Positions 8,224-17,455 of a stretch of 64,000 nucleotides of DNA are shown one piece after another. Every line of letters starts with the position of its first letter. Position 1 is the stretch's first letter. Location: the NCBI RefSeq assembly GCF_039414295.1, contig NZ_JBCITM010000019.1, positions 10,266 to 74,265 of the forward strand. Reading direction: 5' to 3'. The notes under the pieces are model-generated. The model was not told the origin of the DNA. It was given only the letters and a program-made list of their open reading frames with translations, and did no database searches. The position numbers and the translations under genes are program-made. Origin of the DNA: Anoxynatronum sibiricum (GTDB taxonomy: Bacteria > Bacillota > Clostridia > Peptostreptococcales > Tindalliaceae).

Positions 8224-9698
8224 GGGGTATGCGTAAAGAAAACCTGTGGCAGGAAATGGTTCTGGTGGATGAGATGGACCGGCTCCATGAGGAGTGTGGT
8301 GTGCTGGGGCTCTACCAGCCCACCGATGATCACACCGCCGAATTGTTGTATTACGGCCTCTATGCGTTGCAGCACCGGGGCCAGGAGAGCGCCGGTATTG
8401 CCGTTACCGACGGCAGCCGCACCCGATGGCATAAAGAAATGGGGCTGGTATCTGAAGTTTTTGGAGAAGGAGAACTGAAAAAGCTCACTGGCAATCGGGG
8501 CATTGGTCATGTGCGGTATTCCACCAGTGGTGAAAGTGACGTGGAGAACGCCCAACCCCTGGTGGTGCGCTACCGGGGCGGCAGCATTGCCATGGCTCAT
8601 AATGGCAACCTGGTGAATGCCGGGCTCCTGCGGGAGCGGCTGGAAGACGCCGGGGTGGTGTTTCAGACCTCCATCGACTCAGAGGTGATTGTCAACCTCA
8701 TTGCCCGTTACAGCAATGAAGGCATTCATCAGGCCATTCGCCGCACCATGGATCTGGTGAAGGGTGCGTACGCCCTGGTGATCATGAATGAAGAGTGCCT
8801 CATCGGTGTTCGTGACCCCCTGGGGCTTCGCCCCCTGTGCCTGGGAAAAACCGAGACAGGCTATGTGCTGGCATCGGAAAGCTGCGCCTTCGATGTGATG
8901 GGAGCCCAACTGGTGCGGGACATAGAGCCGGGGGAAATGGTCACCATCACAGAAAAAGGGGTGTCCTCAGAAATGTATGACACCCCGGGAAAACGGGCTT
9001 CCTGCATTTTTGAATACATTTACTTTGCCCGCCCCGACAGCGTCATCGACGGTGTGGGTGTCTACCAGGCCCGGCGGAATGCCGGTCGCATTCTGGCGGG
9101 AGAATGGCCGGCGGAGGCAGACATGGTGATGGCGGTGCCTGATTCGTCCATCCCGGTGGCCCTGGGGTACGCGGAAGCTTCCGGCATTCCCTATGGAGAA
9201 GGCCTGATGAAAAACCGATATATCGGCCGCACCTTCATTCAGCCCACCCAGGCTATTCGGGAACTGGCGGTGAAGTTGAAGCTGAGCCCCATGGCACAGA
9301 ACATTCGGGACAAACGCCTGGTACTCATTGACGACTCCATTGTGAGGGGCACCACCAGCAAACGCATTGTGGAAACCTTGAAACAGGCAGGAGCCAAAGA
9401 GGTTCATGTGCGGGTCAGTTCGCCCCCCGTGGCCTACAGCTGCTTCTTCGGCATCGATACGCCAGACCGGAACCAGCTCATCGGTGCAGTGAAAACCATT
9501 GACCAGATTCGCCGGATTATCGGAGCTGATTCCTTGGGGTACCTGAGTCCGGAAGGCCTGGTGGCTTCCATTGGAAAGCCACGTCATCAGTTTTGCCTGG
9601 CCTGCTTTGACGGTCGCTATCCCACCGAAGTGCCGGTGCAGACCGGCGGGCAGGCAGAAAACCGTTTTCAACGGCTGGAGGAGGATCATCATGAGTAA
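8220..9698 (+). CDS. purF: Amidophosphoribosyltransferase PurF
   Basis: First committed step: PRPP plus glutamine to phosphoribosylamine. The N-terminal Ntn glutaminase has its nucleophile in EECGVLGLYQ, preceded by a propeptide of about 20 residues that would be removed. The PRTase half has VLIDDSIVRGTT. Cysteines in SCIFEYIYFARPDS, YSCFFGID and FCLACF match the four ligands of the Bacillus-type [4Fe-4S] cluster, implying oxygen-sensitive stability. GTG 8220 overlaps purC by 4 bases; ATG 8229 is an alternative start. It overlaps purM by 8 bases. Confidence 0.95.
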   Translation: MRGMRKENLWQEMVLVDEMDRLHEECGVLGLYQPTDDHTAELLYYGLYALQHRGQESAGIAVTDGSRTRWHKEMGLVSEVFGEGELKKLTGNRGIGHVRYSTSGESDVENAQPLVVRYRGGSIAMAHNGNLVNAGLLRERLEDAGVVFQTSIDSEVIVNLIARYSNEGIHQAIRRTMDLVKGAYALVIMNEECLIGVRDPLGLRPLCLGKTETGYVLASESCAFDVMGAQLVRDIEPGEMVTITEKGVSSEMYDTPGKRASCIFEYIYFARPDSVIDGVGVYQARRNAGRILAGEWPAEADMVMAVPDSSIPVALGYAEASGIPYGEGLMKNRYIGRTFIQPTQAIRELAVKLKLSPMAQNIRDKRLVLIDDSIVRGTTSKRIVETLKQAGAKEVHVRVSSPPVAYSCFFGIDTPDRNQLIGAVKTIDQIRRIIGADSLGYLSPEGLVASIGKPRHQFCLACFDGRYPTEVPVQTGGQAENRFQRLEEDHHE

Positions 9699-10728
9699 AA
9701 TCACATATCAGGACGCGGGGGTCAACGTGGCAGAGGGGCAGCGCACGGTGGAACTAATGAAGGAAGCCGTCGCCCGCACCTTCACCCCAGGGGTGCTCAC
9801 TGGCATTGGCTCTTTTGGCGCTCTGTTTCAGCCCGATCTCACCGGCATGACAGAACCGGTGCTGGTTTCCGGCACCGACGGTGTGGGGACCAAGCTGAAG
9901 CTGGCCTTTCTCATAGACCGTCACGACACCATCGGACGGGATTGTGTGGCCATGTGTGTCAATGACATTCTTTGCCATGGGGCCCAACCCCTCTTTTTTC
10001 TGGATTATCTGGCCACTGGCCGTTTGGAGGGAGAAAAAGCCGCTGCCATTGTGGCAGGAGTAGCCGCTGGCTGTCAGGAGGCAGGGTGTGCTTTGGTGGG
10101 GGGGGAAACCGCTGAAATGCCAGGGTTTTATCCTGAAGGGGAATATGACCTGGCCGGTTTTGCGGTTGGGTTGGCAGACCGGAAAAAACTGGTCACCGGC
10201 GAAGGCATTCAACCGGGTGATCTTCTCATCGGGCTGGCTTCCTCCGGGATTCACAGCAACGGTTTCTCTCTGGTACGCCGACTGTTGCTGGAAGAAAAAA
10301 CCTATTCCCTGGATGCGGTGTTGCCGGAACTGGAAAAACCCCTGGGGGAAGTGCTCCTCACTCCCACCCGCATATACGTGAAACCGATACTTTCAGTCAT
10401 GAAGCATCACCACCTGAAAGGCATGGCCCATATCACCGGCGGCGGTTTTCATGAAAATATTCCCCGCATGCTGCCGGCGGGTTGTCAGGCAGCCATCCAT
10501 CGGGGAAGCTGGCCGGTACCCCCGGTCTTCAAACTGCTGGCAGAAGCCGGCAACCTGGAAGAAGAAGATCTCTTCACCACCTTCAACATGGGTATTGGGA
10601 TGGTGATTGCGGTTGCTGAAAAAGAGGCGGAACAAGTGCGGCGCGCTTTGGTGGACCAGGGGGAACAGGCGTGGATCATCGGCAAAGTGACAGCCGGCGA
10701 AAAGCAGGTGACCTTATGCAGTTCCTGA
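9691..10728 (+). CDS. purM: AIR synthetase PurM
   Basis: Closes the imidazole ring, FGAM to AIR, with ATP. Family motifs seen are SGTDGVGTKLKLAF, GRDCVAMCVNDILCHGA, GGETAEMPGFY and HITGGGFHENIPRM. I place the start at ATG 9691, after GGAGGAGG (9677-9684), rather than at frame-open positions inside purF. About 345 residues, normal. It overlaps purF by 8 bases and purN by 13. Confidence 0.95.
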   Translation: MSKITYQDAGVNVAEGQRTVELMKEAVARTFTPGVLTGIGSFGALFQPDLTGMTEPVLVSGTDGVGTKLKLAFLIDRHDTIGRDCVAMCVNDILCHGAQPLFFLDYLATGRLEGEKAAAIVAGVAAGCQEAGCALVGGETAEMPGFYPEGEYDLAGFAVGLADRKKLVTGEGIQPGDLLIGLASSGIHSNGFSLVRRLLLEEKTYSLDAVLPELEKPLGEVLLTPTRIYVKPILSVMKHHHLKGMAHITGGGFHENIPRMLPAGCQAAIHRGSWPVPPVFKLLAEAGNLEEEDLFTTFNMGIGMVIAVAEKEAEQVRRALVDQGEQAWIIGKVTAGEKQVTLCSS

Positions 10729-11348
10729 ACATCAGCGTCTTGATTTCAGGCGGGGGCACCAATCTGGAAGCCCTGCTCCAGGCTATTGAAGCACAGAACA
10801 TTCCTGCCCGGGTGGTGCAGGTGATCGCCAGTCACCCCGATGCCTATGGCCTCGTCCGTGCTCAAAATCGAGGGATCTCCACAAAGATTCTTCCGGTGAA
10901 TGAACCGGAAAAAGCCGACAAACTGTTGCTGGAATGGCTGGAAGCGGCTGGCACCCAGCTGGTGGTGTTGGCGGGGTATCTGAAAAAAGTGCCCCTGGCG
11001 GTGGTGGCCGCATACTCCAACCGAATGATGAACATCCACCCCTCCCTGATTCCTGCTTTTGCCGGCCCTGGCTGGTACGGCATGAAGGTGCATGAAGGGG
11101 TTTGGCAGCGGGGGGTGAAGCTTACCGGTGCCACGGTGCATTTTGTCAACGGCGAGATGGATGGCGGCCCCATTATTCTCCAGGAGGCGGTGGCCCTTTC
11201 CCATGAAGATGACCCTGCCGCCATTCAGCAAAAAGTACTGGCGGTGGAACACCGGCTGCTTCCCCGCGCAGTGAGTTTATTTGCAGCCCAAAAACTCCAG
11301 GTGGCGGGACACCGGGTAATTCTAAAAGATGAGGTGAGTCAACAATGA
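10716..11348 (+). CDS. purN: GAR transformylase PurN
   Basis: Transfers formyl from 10-formyl-THF to GAR. Motifs: SGGGTNLEALL near the N-terminus, the catalytic region MNIHPSLIPAF and TGATVHFVNGEMDGGPII, which hold the conserved His and Asp. The start at ATG 10716 follows AGCAGGTG and lies inside the end of purM. About 210 residues, usual length. It overlaps purH by 4 bases. Confidence 0.94.
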   Translation: MQFLNISVLISGGGTNLEALLQAIEAQNIPARVVQVIASHPDAYGLVRAQNRGISTKILPVNEPEKADKLLLEWLEAAGTQLVVLAGYLKKVPLAVVAAYSNRMMNIHPSLIPAFAGPGWYGMKVHEGVWQRGVKLTGATVHFVNGEMDGGPIILQEAVALSHEDDPAAIQQKVLAVEHRLLPRAVSLFAAQKLQVAGHRVILKDEVSQQ

Positions 11349-12898
11349 TCAAACGCGCATTAATCAGTGTATCCGATAAAACAGGCATCGTGGAACTGGC
11401 AGAAGCCCTGCATCGCCACGGCGTGCAGCTGATTTCCACAGGAGGCACCGCCAGACTGCTGGCAGAAGCCGGGCTTCCGGTGAAAGAAGTGGCAGAAGTC
11501 ACTGGATTTCCCGAGTGCCTGGACGGCCGGGTGAAAACCCTGCATCCGGTGATTCATGGGGGGCTGCTGGCCAGACGGCCTGACCCCGCCCATATGAACA
11601 CCCTGGCAGAAATGCACATCGACACCATTGACCTGCTGGTGATCAACCTGTACCCCTTCAAAGAAACCATGCTGCGCCCAGGGGCAGCCTTTGAAGAGGT
11701 GATCGAGCAGATTGACATCGGCGGTCCTGCCATGCTCCGTTCTGCCGCCAAAAATCATGAGTCTGTCACCGTTCTCACCGACCCCGCAGATTACCCTCAG
11801 GTGCTGCAGGAGCTGGCTGAGACCGGGGACACCACCTTGGCCACCCGGCGTGATCTGGCGGCCAAGGTGTTTCAGCTCACCAGCCACTATGACAGTCTCA
11901 TTGCCGGATACCTCACCCGGGCGACCGGGCAGGCGGCGGAGGCAGAAGAACTTCGCTGGCCGGCAACCATGACCCTCACCTTCGAAAAAGCCCAGAATCT
12001 TCGCTATGGGGAAAACCCCCATCAGCAGGCGGCTTTTTACCGGGAGCCGGTGACCCTGCCGGGAACCCTGGCTGCGGCCCGTCAGCTTCAGGGCAAAGAA
12101 CTTTCTTTTAACAACATCAACGATGCCGCCGGTACCCTATCCCTGCTCCAGGAGTTCACAGTTCCCACCGCCGTGGCGGTGAAGCACACCAATCCCTGCG
12201 GCGTGGCTTCGGGAGAAACCATTGAAGAAGCCTGGGAAAAAGCTTATGGGGCAGATCCACTGTCCATCTTTGGCGGCATTGTGGCCTTTAACCGCCCGGT
12301 GACAGAAACCGTGGCCCAGGGCATACTGCCCATTTTTCTGGAAGTGGTCATGGCACCGGCTTTCACTCCGGAAGCCCTGCAGGTACTGGCAGCCAAACCC
12401 AACATCCGGCTGCTGGAAATCGCCGGCATTGACAATGCCCTCCAGGGAACCCTTGATCTGAAACGAGTGCCCGGCGGCCTGCTGGTGCAGCAGGCGGACG
12501 ATGCCCTCGCCAATCCTCTGGAGTTGAAAACCACCACAGCCCTTACGGATGTCCTGGAGGAAGACCTGCGCTTCGCCTGGAAAATCGTGAAGCACGTGAA
12601 ATCCAATGCCATTGTCATTGCCAAAAATCAACAGACACTGGCAGTGGGGCCGGGACAGACCAGCCGCATCTGGGCGCTGGAAAACGCCCTGCGGAACACC
12701 ACCCACGACACCCAGGGTGCTGTGATGGCCTCTGACGCTTTCTTCCCCTTCAGTGACTGCGTGGAAACGGCGGCCCAGGCAGGAATCACAGCCATCATTC
12801 AGCCCGGCGGTTCCCAGAAAGATCAGGAATCCATCGAAGCCTGCAATCGCCACGGCATTGCCATGGCTTTCACCGGCATGCGCCACTTCAAGCATTAG
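11345..12898 (+). CDS. purH: Bifunctional AICAR transformylase / IMP cyclohydrolase PurH
   Basis: Last two steps of IMP synthesis. The N-terminal cyclohydrolase (MGS-like) domain starts KRALISVSDKTGIVE and includes GFPECLDGRVKTLHP. The transformylase part includes KHTNPCGVASGE and the C-terminal FPFSDCVE. At 517 residues it is full length. It is the last gene of the tightly overlapping block; a 215-base gap with an 8-bp tandem repeat separates it from purD. Confidence 0.96.
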   Translation: MIKRALISVSDKTGIVELAEALHRHGVQLISTGGTARLLAEAGLPVKEVAEVTGFPECLDGRVKTLHPVIHGGLLARRPDPAHMNTLAEMHIDTIDLLVINLYPFKETMLRPGAAFEEVIEQIDIGGPAMLRSAAKNHESVTVLTDPADYPQVLQELAETGDTTLATRRDLAAKVFQLTSHYDSLIAGYLTRATGQAAEAEELRWPATMTLTFEKAQNLRYGENPHQQAAFYREPVTLPGTLAAARQLQGKELSFNNINDAAGTLSLLQEFTVPTAVAVKHTNPCGVASGETIEEAWEKAYGADPLSIFGGIVAFNRPVTETVAQGILPIFLEVVMAPAFTPEALQVLAAKPNIRLLEIAGIDNALQGTLDLKRVPGGLLVQQADDALANPLELKTTTALTDVLEEDLRFAWKIVKHVKSNAIVIAKNQQTLAVGPGQTSRIWALENALRNTTHDTQGAVMASDAFFPFSDCVETAAQAGITAIIQPGGSQKDQESIEACNRHGIAMAFTGMRHFKH

Positions 12899-12909
12899 GG
12901 CATGTGATG

Positions 12910-12949
12910 AATCAGACAATCAAGCAATCAAATAATCAAGTAATCAATT
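12910..12949 (+). repeat. 8-bp tandem repeat AATCAANN, five units
   Basis: Units AATCAGAC, AATCAAGC, AATCAAAT, AATCAAGT and AATCAATT follow one another without gaps in the purH-purD spacer. The last two bases of each unit vary. No function is evident. Confidence 0.75.
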
Positions 12950-13113
12950 AGACAACCAAACGGGCAGTTTCTAAAGGAAGCTTCAGCCTTTTCCTGAGTA
13001 GATCTTTTTCAAAGATTCTTTAGGTGTTTCAGTTTTTTAGAAGCTTGATTCATGGGATAAAACATAAATGATGATGGATATTGGATAAAATGATGATACG
13101 AGGAGTGTCCCAC

Positions 13114-14367
13114 ATGAAAATACTGGTCATCGGCAGCGGGGGCAGAGAGCATGCCCTGGTCTGGAAACTGAAACAGTGTGCCACTGTCAGCCGTCTCTAC
13201 TGCGCCCCGGGTAACCCGGGGATGGCGGCTCTGGGAGAATGTGTCCCCATCCAGGTAGATCAACTCACCGCTCTTAGGGACTTTGCCCTGGAAAAACAGG
13301 TGGACCTCACGGTGGTGGGGCCGGAGGTGCCGCTGACATTAGGCATCGTGGATGAATTTCGCCAAGTGGGGCTGCAGATCATCGGCCCTGATGCGAAGGC
13401 CGCCAAACTGGAAGGCAGCAAATCCTACGCCAAAGACTTTATGATGAAATACGGTATACCCACCGGACGCTACGAGAAAGCCTTTACCATGGAAGAAGCC
13501 TTGTACTTGCTGCAGGATTTCTCCCTGCCCGTGGTCATCAAGGCCGACGGCCTGGCTGCCGGCAAGGGGGTGCTCATCTGTCAGACGCCGGATGAAGCCC
13601 GCCAGGCAGTGGTGGACATTCTGGTGAACCAGGTCTTCGGAGAGGCCGGCAGTCATCTGGTGATTGAAGCGTTTTTGGAAGGCACTGAAACATCAGTGCT
13701 CTGCTTTGTGGATGGCGAAACCATTCTTCCCATGGCCAGTTCTCAGGACCATAAACGTATCGGCGACGGTGACACCGGCCCCAACACCGGCGGCATGGGG
13801 ACCTACTCCCCCAACCGGGTGTATACCAATGCCATGGCCCGGCAAGTGAAAGAAAAAATCCTCATTCCCACCCTTCGGGGTATTCAGCAGGAGAAGATGG
13901 ACTTTCGGGGCATCCTTTTTGTGGGCCTCATGATCACTCAGGAGGGCCCCAAGGTGCTGGAATACAACGTGCGCTTTGGCGACCCGGAAACCCAGGTGGT
14001 GATTCCCCGGCTGAAAACAGATCTGTGCACGGTCTTCAGCCAGATGCTGAACAGGAACCTGTCGCGTCTTCATCTGGAATGGAAGCCGGAAGTGGCAGTG
14101 TGTGCGGTGCTGGCTTCCGGAGGCTACCCGGGCGACTATGCAACGGGTATTCCCATTTCCGGTCTGGATGAAGTGGCGGAGGATATACTTGTTTTCCATG
14201 CGGGAACCGGAATGGACGCAGAGCAACTGGTTACTGCCGGGGGACGGGTGCTGAACGTAACGGCCCTGGCTCCCACGGTTGACGAGGCCCGGGAAAAAGT
14301 TTACAATGCAGTGGAGCGTATCACCTTTGAAGGAAAGACCTGCCGCCGGGATATTGGACTGACTTAA
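13114..14367 (+). CDS. purD: GAR synthetase PurD
   Basis: ATP-grasp ligase joining phosphoribosylamine and glycine. Motifs are VIGSGGREHALVWKL at the N-terminus, VVGPEVPLTLG, VIKADGLAAGKGV and the metal-binding NVRFGDPETQ. ATG 13114 is supported by CGAGGAGTG; the longer reading from 13081 has no ribosome site. About 417 residues. It probably belongs to the purine operon, but the spacer could hold its own signals. PurL/Q/S and PurB are absent from this cluster. Confidence 0.95.
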   Translation: MKILVIGSGGREHALVWKLKQCATVSRLYCAPGNPGMAALGECVPIQVDQLTALRDFALEKQVDLTVVGPEVPLTLGIVDEFRQVGLQIIGPDAKAAKLEGSKSYAKDFMMKYGIPTGRYEKAFTMEEALYLLQDFSLPVVIKADGLAAGKGVLICQTPDEARQAVVDILVNQVFGEAGSHLVIEAFLEGTETSVLCFVDGETILPMASSQDHKRIGDGDTGPNTGGMGTYSPNRVYTNAMARQVKEKILIPTLRGIQQEKMDFRGILFVGLMITQEGPKVLEYNVRFGDPETQVVIPRLKTDLCTVFSQMLNRNLSRLHLEWKPEVAVCAVLASGGYPGDYATGIPISGLDEVAEDILVFHAGTGMDAEQLVTAGGRVLNVTALAPTVDEAREKVYNAVERITFEGKTCRRDIGLT

Positions 14368-14462
14368 AAGATGCCAGGGGTTGAGGCGGTGATTGCTGCC
14401 GCTTGAAACCATGGGCATGGTCCTGGAGCGACGGTGTTTCCTCAAAAGAGAGGAGATCATCC

Positions 14463-15572
14463 ATGCATAGTGCACAACAGAAAAGAAGCGGCCATGTCAG
14501 CTGCCGGAAGCCGGGTCTGAAACAACCGCTGCTCATAGTGATGGGATTATTGCTGCTGGTGTTTTGGGTGTCGGGCTGCGGTCCGTCCCAAAGCCAGCAA
14601 AATCAGGAAAACGCGTCGGAATCGCCGGCAGTAACAGAGGCTCCGGCTCCAGTGCCTTTAGAGATGAAGCCGCCGGTGGAAGTGCCCGTTTCTCAGCAAC
14701 AGAGTCAGGAAGGCATCACAGTGAATCTGGAACACCTCCAGCTGCTGAGTCAGGCCGATTTTGGTGACGGACGTACCAGCGACGCCGTCAAACTGTCGGT
14801 GACGGTGGAGCAGGAACCAGGCATTTTCCTTCGGGCATACCCGGATGGGGGGCGGCTGCTGCTGAACACCGGCGAAGAAATATCCACGGCGAAAGGGGAA
14901 TTTCACGAAACCTATGCCGATGGCACTCTGAAAAAAGGGGATTTATACTTTCCCCTGGCTCTTACCCGTCCCGAAGAAATTACTCATGTCCGGTTTGTGA
15001 TGGAAGGACCGGCCAATCAATACTTCACGGTGGTGGGGGAAGACTTTGTTTTTGAAGTGTCGGTGAACCATCCCGATCATCAACCGGTGGAGCGTCAGGA
15101 GCTGATTGAACGGGCCTACGCACATGCAGAAAAACTGGCTGCTGCCCCAGGCGTGACAGAATCCAGGCGATTGGCCCTGGTGGAAAACCTGGGGGATATC
15201 ACCCTTCATGTGATCGACGTGGTCCTTTATGAAGCAATGGAACACCCTTTCGCGGCATTTTTAAAGGTGGAGGAACCGGTGAATTTCATCGCCCTCACCC
15301 TGGCAATTGAGAACACCAGTGACAACCAACTGACCTTTTCCAGTGCCCGCAGCCGGCTGCGGCTGAATGGTGGCGAAGCCCTGGCAGCAGATCAGCTCAT
15401 GAGCCAATACCTGAGCCCTGACTACGCGCCGGGAGGCATCAAAACCGGTGTTGTGTTTTATCTGATCCCGGAAATGCTTCCTGCAGAACTGGAGACCCTG
15501 GAACTGCTGACTGAGGTGGTACTGCCGGGGAAAGACCCTGAACCGGTTACGCTGCAGTTACCCATTCAATAA
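14463..15572 (+). CDS. Lipoprotein, DUF4352-like C-terminal domain possible
   Basis: About 369 residues. A signal peptide (LLIVMGLLLLVFWVSGC) ends in a lipobox VSGC, so it is likely lipid-anchored outside the cell. A Gln/Glu/Pro-rich linker follows (SQSQQNQENASES). The C-terminal part reads as beta-rich, with FIALTLAIENTSDNQLTFSS resembling DUF4352-type immunoglobulin-like domains that keep extracellular proteins folded. ATG 14463 follows AGAGGAGAT; the longer frame from 14403 lacks a site. It sits just after purD but is not functionally linked to it. Function unknown. Confidence 0.75.
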   Translation: MHSAQQKRSGHVSCRKPGLKQPLLIVMGLLLLVFWVSGCGPSQSQQNQENASESPAVTEAPAPVPLEMKPPVEVPVSQQQSQEGITVNLEHLQLLSQADFGDGRTSDAVKLSVTVEQEPGIFLRAYPDGGRLLLNTGEEISTAKGEFHETYADGTLKKGDLYFPLALTRPEEITHVRFVMEGPANQYFTVVGEDFVFEVSVNHPDHQPVERQELIERAYAHAEKLAAAPGVTESRRLALVENLGDITLHVIDVVLYEAMEHPFAAFLKVEEPVNFIALTLAIENTSDNQLTFSSARSRLRLNGGEALAADQLMSQYLSPDYAPGGIKTGVVFYLIPEMLPAELETLELLTEVVLPGKDPEPVTLQLPIQ

Positions 15573-15584
15573 GAGCGCGCTCTT
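15571..15584. repeat. Perfect 14-bp palindrome at the end of the lipoprotein gene
   Basis: AAGAGCGCGCTCTT overlaps the stop codon. Too compact for an ordinary terminator loop and without a T run, so a protein-binding site or chance are both possible. Confidence 0.4.
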
Positions 15585-15817
15585 GATAATGCGACTAAGA
15601 TTAAGATCCTGATAGTGAGACTACCTGTTAGGTTGACTGCAACAACGCTGGTCAAAAATGATGAGAAGAAAGATTTTGGCAGCGATGCTGAAGTCTTTTT
15701 TTCATTTTGTTTGATTAGAATCATGACGGAAAACTGCGTGAGAAAAAATACATTGATCTGAATCGATATAAAAGTCGGACAATTACAAAAAAACCCAAAA
15801 AAAGGAAGATTCTGTGA

Positions 15818-15846
15818 TTGAAGCCGGGAGAATTTTATGTTAAAAT
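15818..15846 (+). promoter_or_regulatory. Candidate promoter of the IclR-ECF operon
   Basis: TTGAAG (15818-15823) and TAAAAT (15841-15846) are 17 bases apart, about 160 bases upstream of the IclR start. Confidence 0.5.
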
Positions 15847-15891
15847 GTGAAAAAGCGTTTTGCAATGCGAAATTATAAAATGACATCAATA

Positions 15892-15986
15892 GATCCGAAC
15901 ACGATTCGACAGAGCCGGGAGAGGGTGATAATCACATTACAGAGAATGTCCTAAAATACGATCCGAACCAGCAGCAAGATCGGATC
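15892..15986. repeat. GATCCGAAC repeats, candidate IclR operator
   Basis: GATCCGAAC occurs at 15892-15900 and 15960-15968. An inverted half, CGGATC, lies at 15981-15986, giving GATCCG-N15-CGGATC just before the IclR ribosome site. The placement downstream of the candidate promoter fits autorepression; this is inference from position only. Confidence 0.4.
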
Positions 15987-16006
15987 AGAGGGGTGATCCA
16001 TCCAAC

Positions 16007-16786
16007 ATGACGCAACGGGACTATGTTGTCAAATCGGTTGTGAAAGCACTGGATATTCTGGAAATGCTGGATCAGGAAAAAGAACTGGGAATCAGTGAGC
16101 TGGCAGAAAAACTGCAGTTGGATAAAAGTACCGTGCACCGGCTGGTAACCACTTTAAAGATGAAGGGGTATGTGACACAAAACCAGACCAATCAAAAATA
16201 TGCCAACAGTATCAGGCTTTTTGAGATGGGCAATCGGATGATTGAGGGCATGGGGTTCCGGCGGCAGTGCCAACCCTACCTGGAAGAGCTTGCCATGCGC
16301 ACCCACGAAACCGTGAACCTGGCCATCCAGGATGGTCATGAAATCATCTACATTGATAAAATTGAAAGTCGAGCCACCATTAAGGTGGATCTGGGCATCG
16401 GGAAGCGATTGCCCATGTACTGCACCGGTCTGGGAAAAGCCATTCTGGCCTGGCTGCCGGAAGAAGAACTGGATCAGCTCTATGGTGAAACTGTTTTCAA
16501 ACCATATACACCTAAAACCCTGACAACACTTCAGGCCTTAAAGGAAGCGTTGGCGGTCATTCGTCAGCAGGGGTACAGCCTGGACGATGAAGAATATGTC
16601 GTTGGGTTAATGTGCGTGGCAGCGCCCATCTGGAATCATCAGAGACGCCCCATTGCAGCCATCAGTGTGGCAGTGCCTGAGTACCGTTTTAAGGAAGGGC
16701 TGGTAACGACAGACTATGGGGAGGTGGTGAAGGAAATCAGCGAAAAAATGTCAAGAGAATTGGGATGTCGGCAGGAAAACAAGTAA
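16007..16786 (+). CDS. IclR family transcriptional regulator
   Basis: 259 residues, the family norm. The N-terminal winged helix is VVKSVVKALDILEMLDQEKE with LQLDKSTVHRLVTTLK. The C-terminal IclR effector domain contains RIGKRLP-like GIGKRLPMYCTGLGKAILAWL and YSLDDEEYVVGLMCVAAPI. ATG 16007 follows AGAGGGGTG. The ECF transporter S gene begins 32 bases after its stop, so it most likely controls the downstream transport and hydrolase genes. The effector is unknown. Confidence 0.92.
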   Translation: MTQRDYVVKSVVKALDILEMLDQEKELGISELAEKLQLDKSTVHRLVTTLKMKGYVTQNQTNQKYANSIRLFEMGNRMIEGMGFRRQCQPYLEELAMRTHETVNLAIQDGHEIIYIDKIESRATIKVDLGIGKRLPMYCTGLGKAILAWLPEEELDQLYGETVFKPYTPKTLTTLQALKEALAVIRQQGYSLDDEEYVVGLMCVAAPIWNHQRRPIAAISVAVPEYRFKEGLVTTDYGEVVKEISEKMSRELGCRQENK

Positions 16787-16818
16787 ACATACAGGTGCAG
16801 GGGAAAGGAGCGAGAAAC

Positions 16819-17370
16819 GTGAACTTATCCATCCGAAAAATTGTTATGTCGGGTATTTTAGGTGCGGTCTCCATTTTGTTAGGCGTGACGGGTCTGGGAT
16901 TCATTCCGGTGCCCACGCCGGCAGGTCATGCCACCATCATGCATGTACCGGCGATTCTGGGAGGCGTACTGGAGGGACCCATTGTCGGTATGCTGTCAGG
17001 AGCCATCTTTGGGATCTTCAGCTTTTTGAGGGCCACCAGCCCCATGTTTACAGATCCTCTCATTGCCATCTTCCCCCGCCTGTTCATTGGCGTTACTGCC
17101 TATTATGCCTATGTGGCAACCAAGCGGATTAACCCCATTCTGGCCTACGTGCTGGCAGGGGCTGTGGGCACTGCCACCAATACCATTCTGGTGCTGGGCA
17201 TGGCATCCATTCGCGGATTCTTCCCTGCCAGTGTGGCCCTCTCCATCGGGGTGCTGCACGGGGTGCCGGAAGTCATCGTGGCAGCCATTCTGGTGGTTGT
17301 TTTGGGCAAAGGCCTTGAACGGGTTCGTGGTGCTCAGGGCGATGTCATTGAAACAGACGACGACTTGTAA
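16819..17370 (+). CDS. ECF transporter S component (PF12822-like)
   Basis: Substrate-binding membrane subunit of an energy-coupling-factor importer, about 183 residues with around six hydrophobic helices. The pattern HVPAILGGVLEGPIVGMLSGAIFG followed by DPLIAIFPRLFIG is typical of the family that includes folate, pantothenate and other vitamin S proteins. GTG 16819 follows AAAGGAG; the longer frame begins inside the IclR gene. Genes for A1, A2 and T follow, making a dedicated (group I) ECF set. The substrate cannot be read from sequence; panB downstream hints at pantothenate metabolism. Confidence 0.82.
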   Translation: MNLSIRKIVMSGILGAVSILLGVTGLGFIPVPTPAGHATIMHVPAILGGVLEGPIVGMLSGAIFGIFSFLRATSPMFTDPLIAIFPRLFIGVTAYYAYVATKRINPILAYVLAGAVGTATNTILVLGMASIRGFFPASVALSIGVLHGVPEVIVAAILVVVLGKGLERVRGAQGDVIETDDDL

Positions 17371-17397
17371 AGACTGAATCGAACCAACCGGGGAAAA

Positions 17398-17433
17398 CAA
17401 CAGTCGGCAGGCCTTATGGATTGCCGGCTGTTG
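17398..17433 (+). other. 12-bp stem hairpin between ECF S and A1 genes
   Basis: Arms 17398-17409 and 17422-17433 pair fully with one G-T wobble around a 12-base loop. No T run follows, so it may be an mRNA-stability or partial attenuation element that sets the S to A/T expression ratio, rather than a full terminator. Confidence 0.55.
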
Positions 17434-17455
17434 CTTCGGAACAGGAGTGATAACC

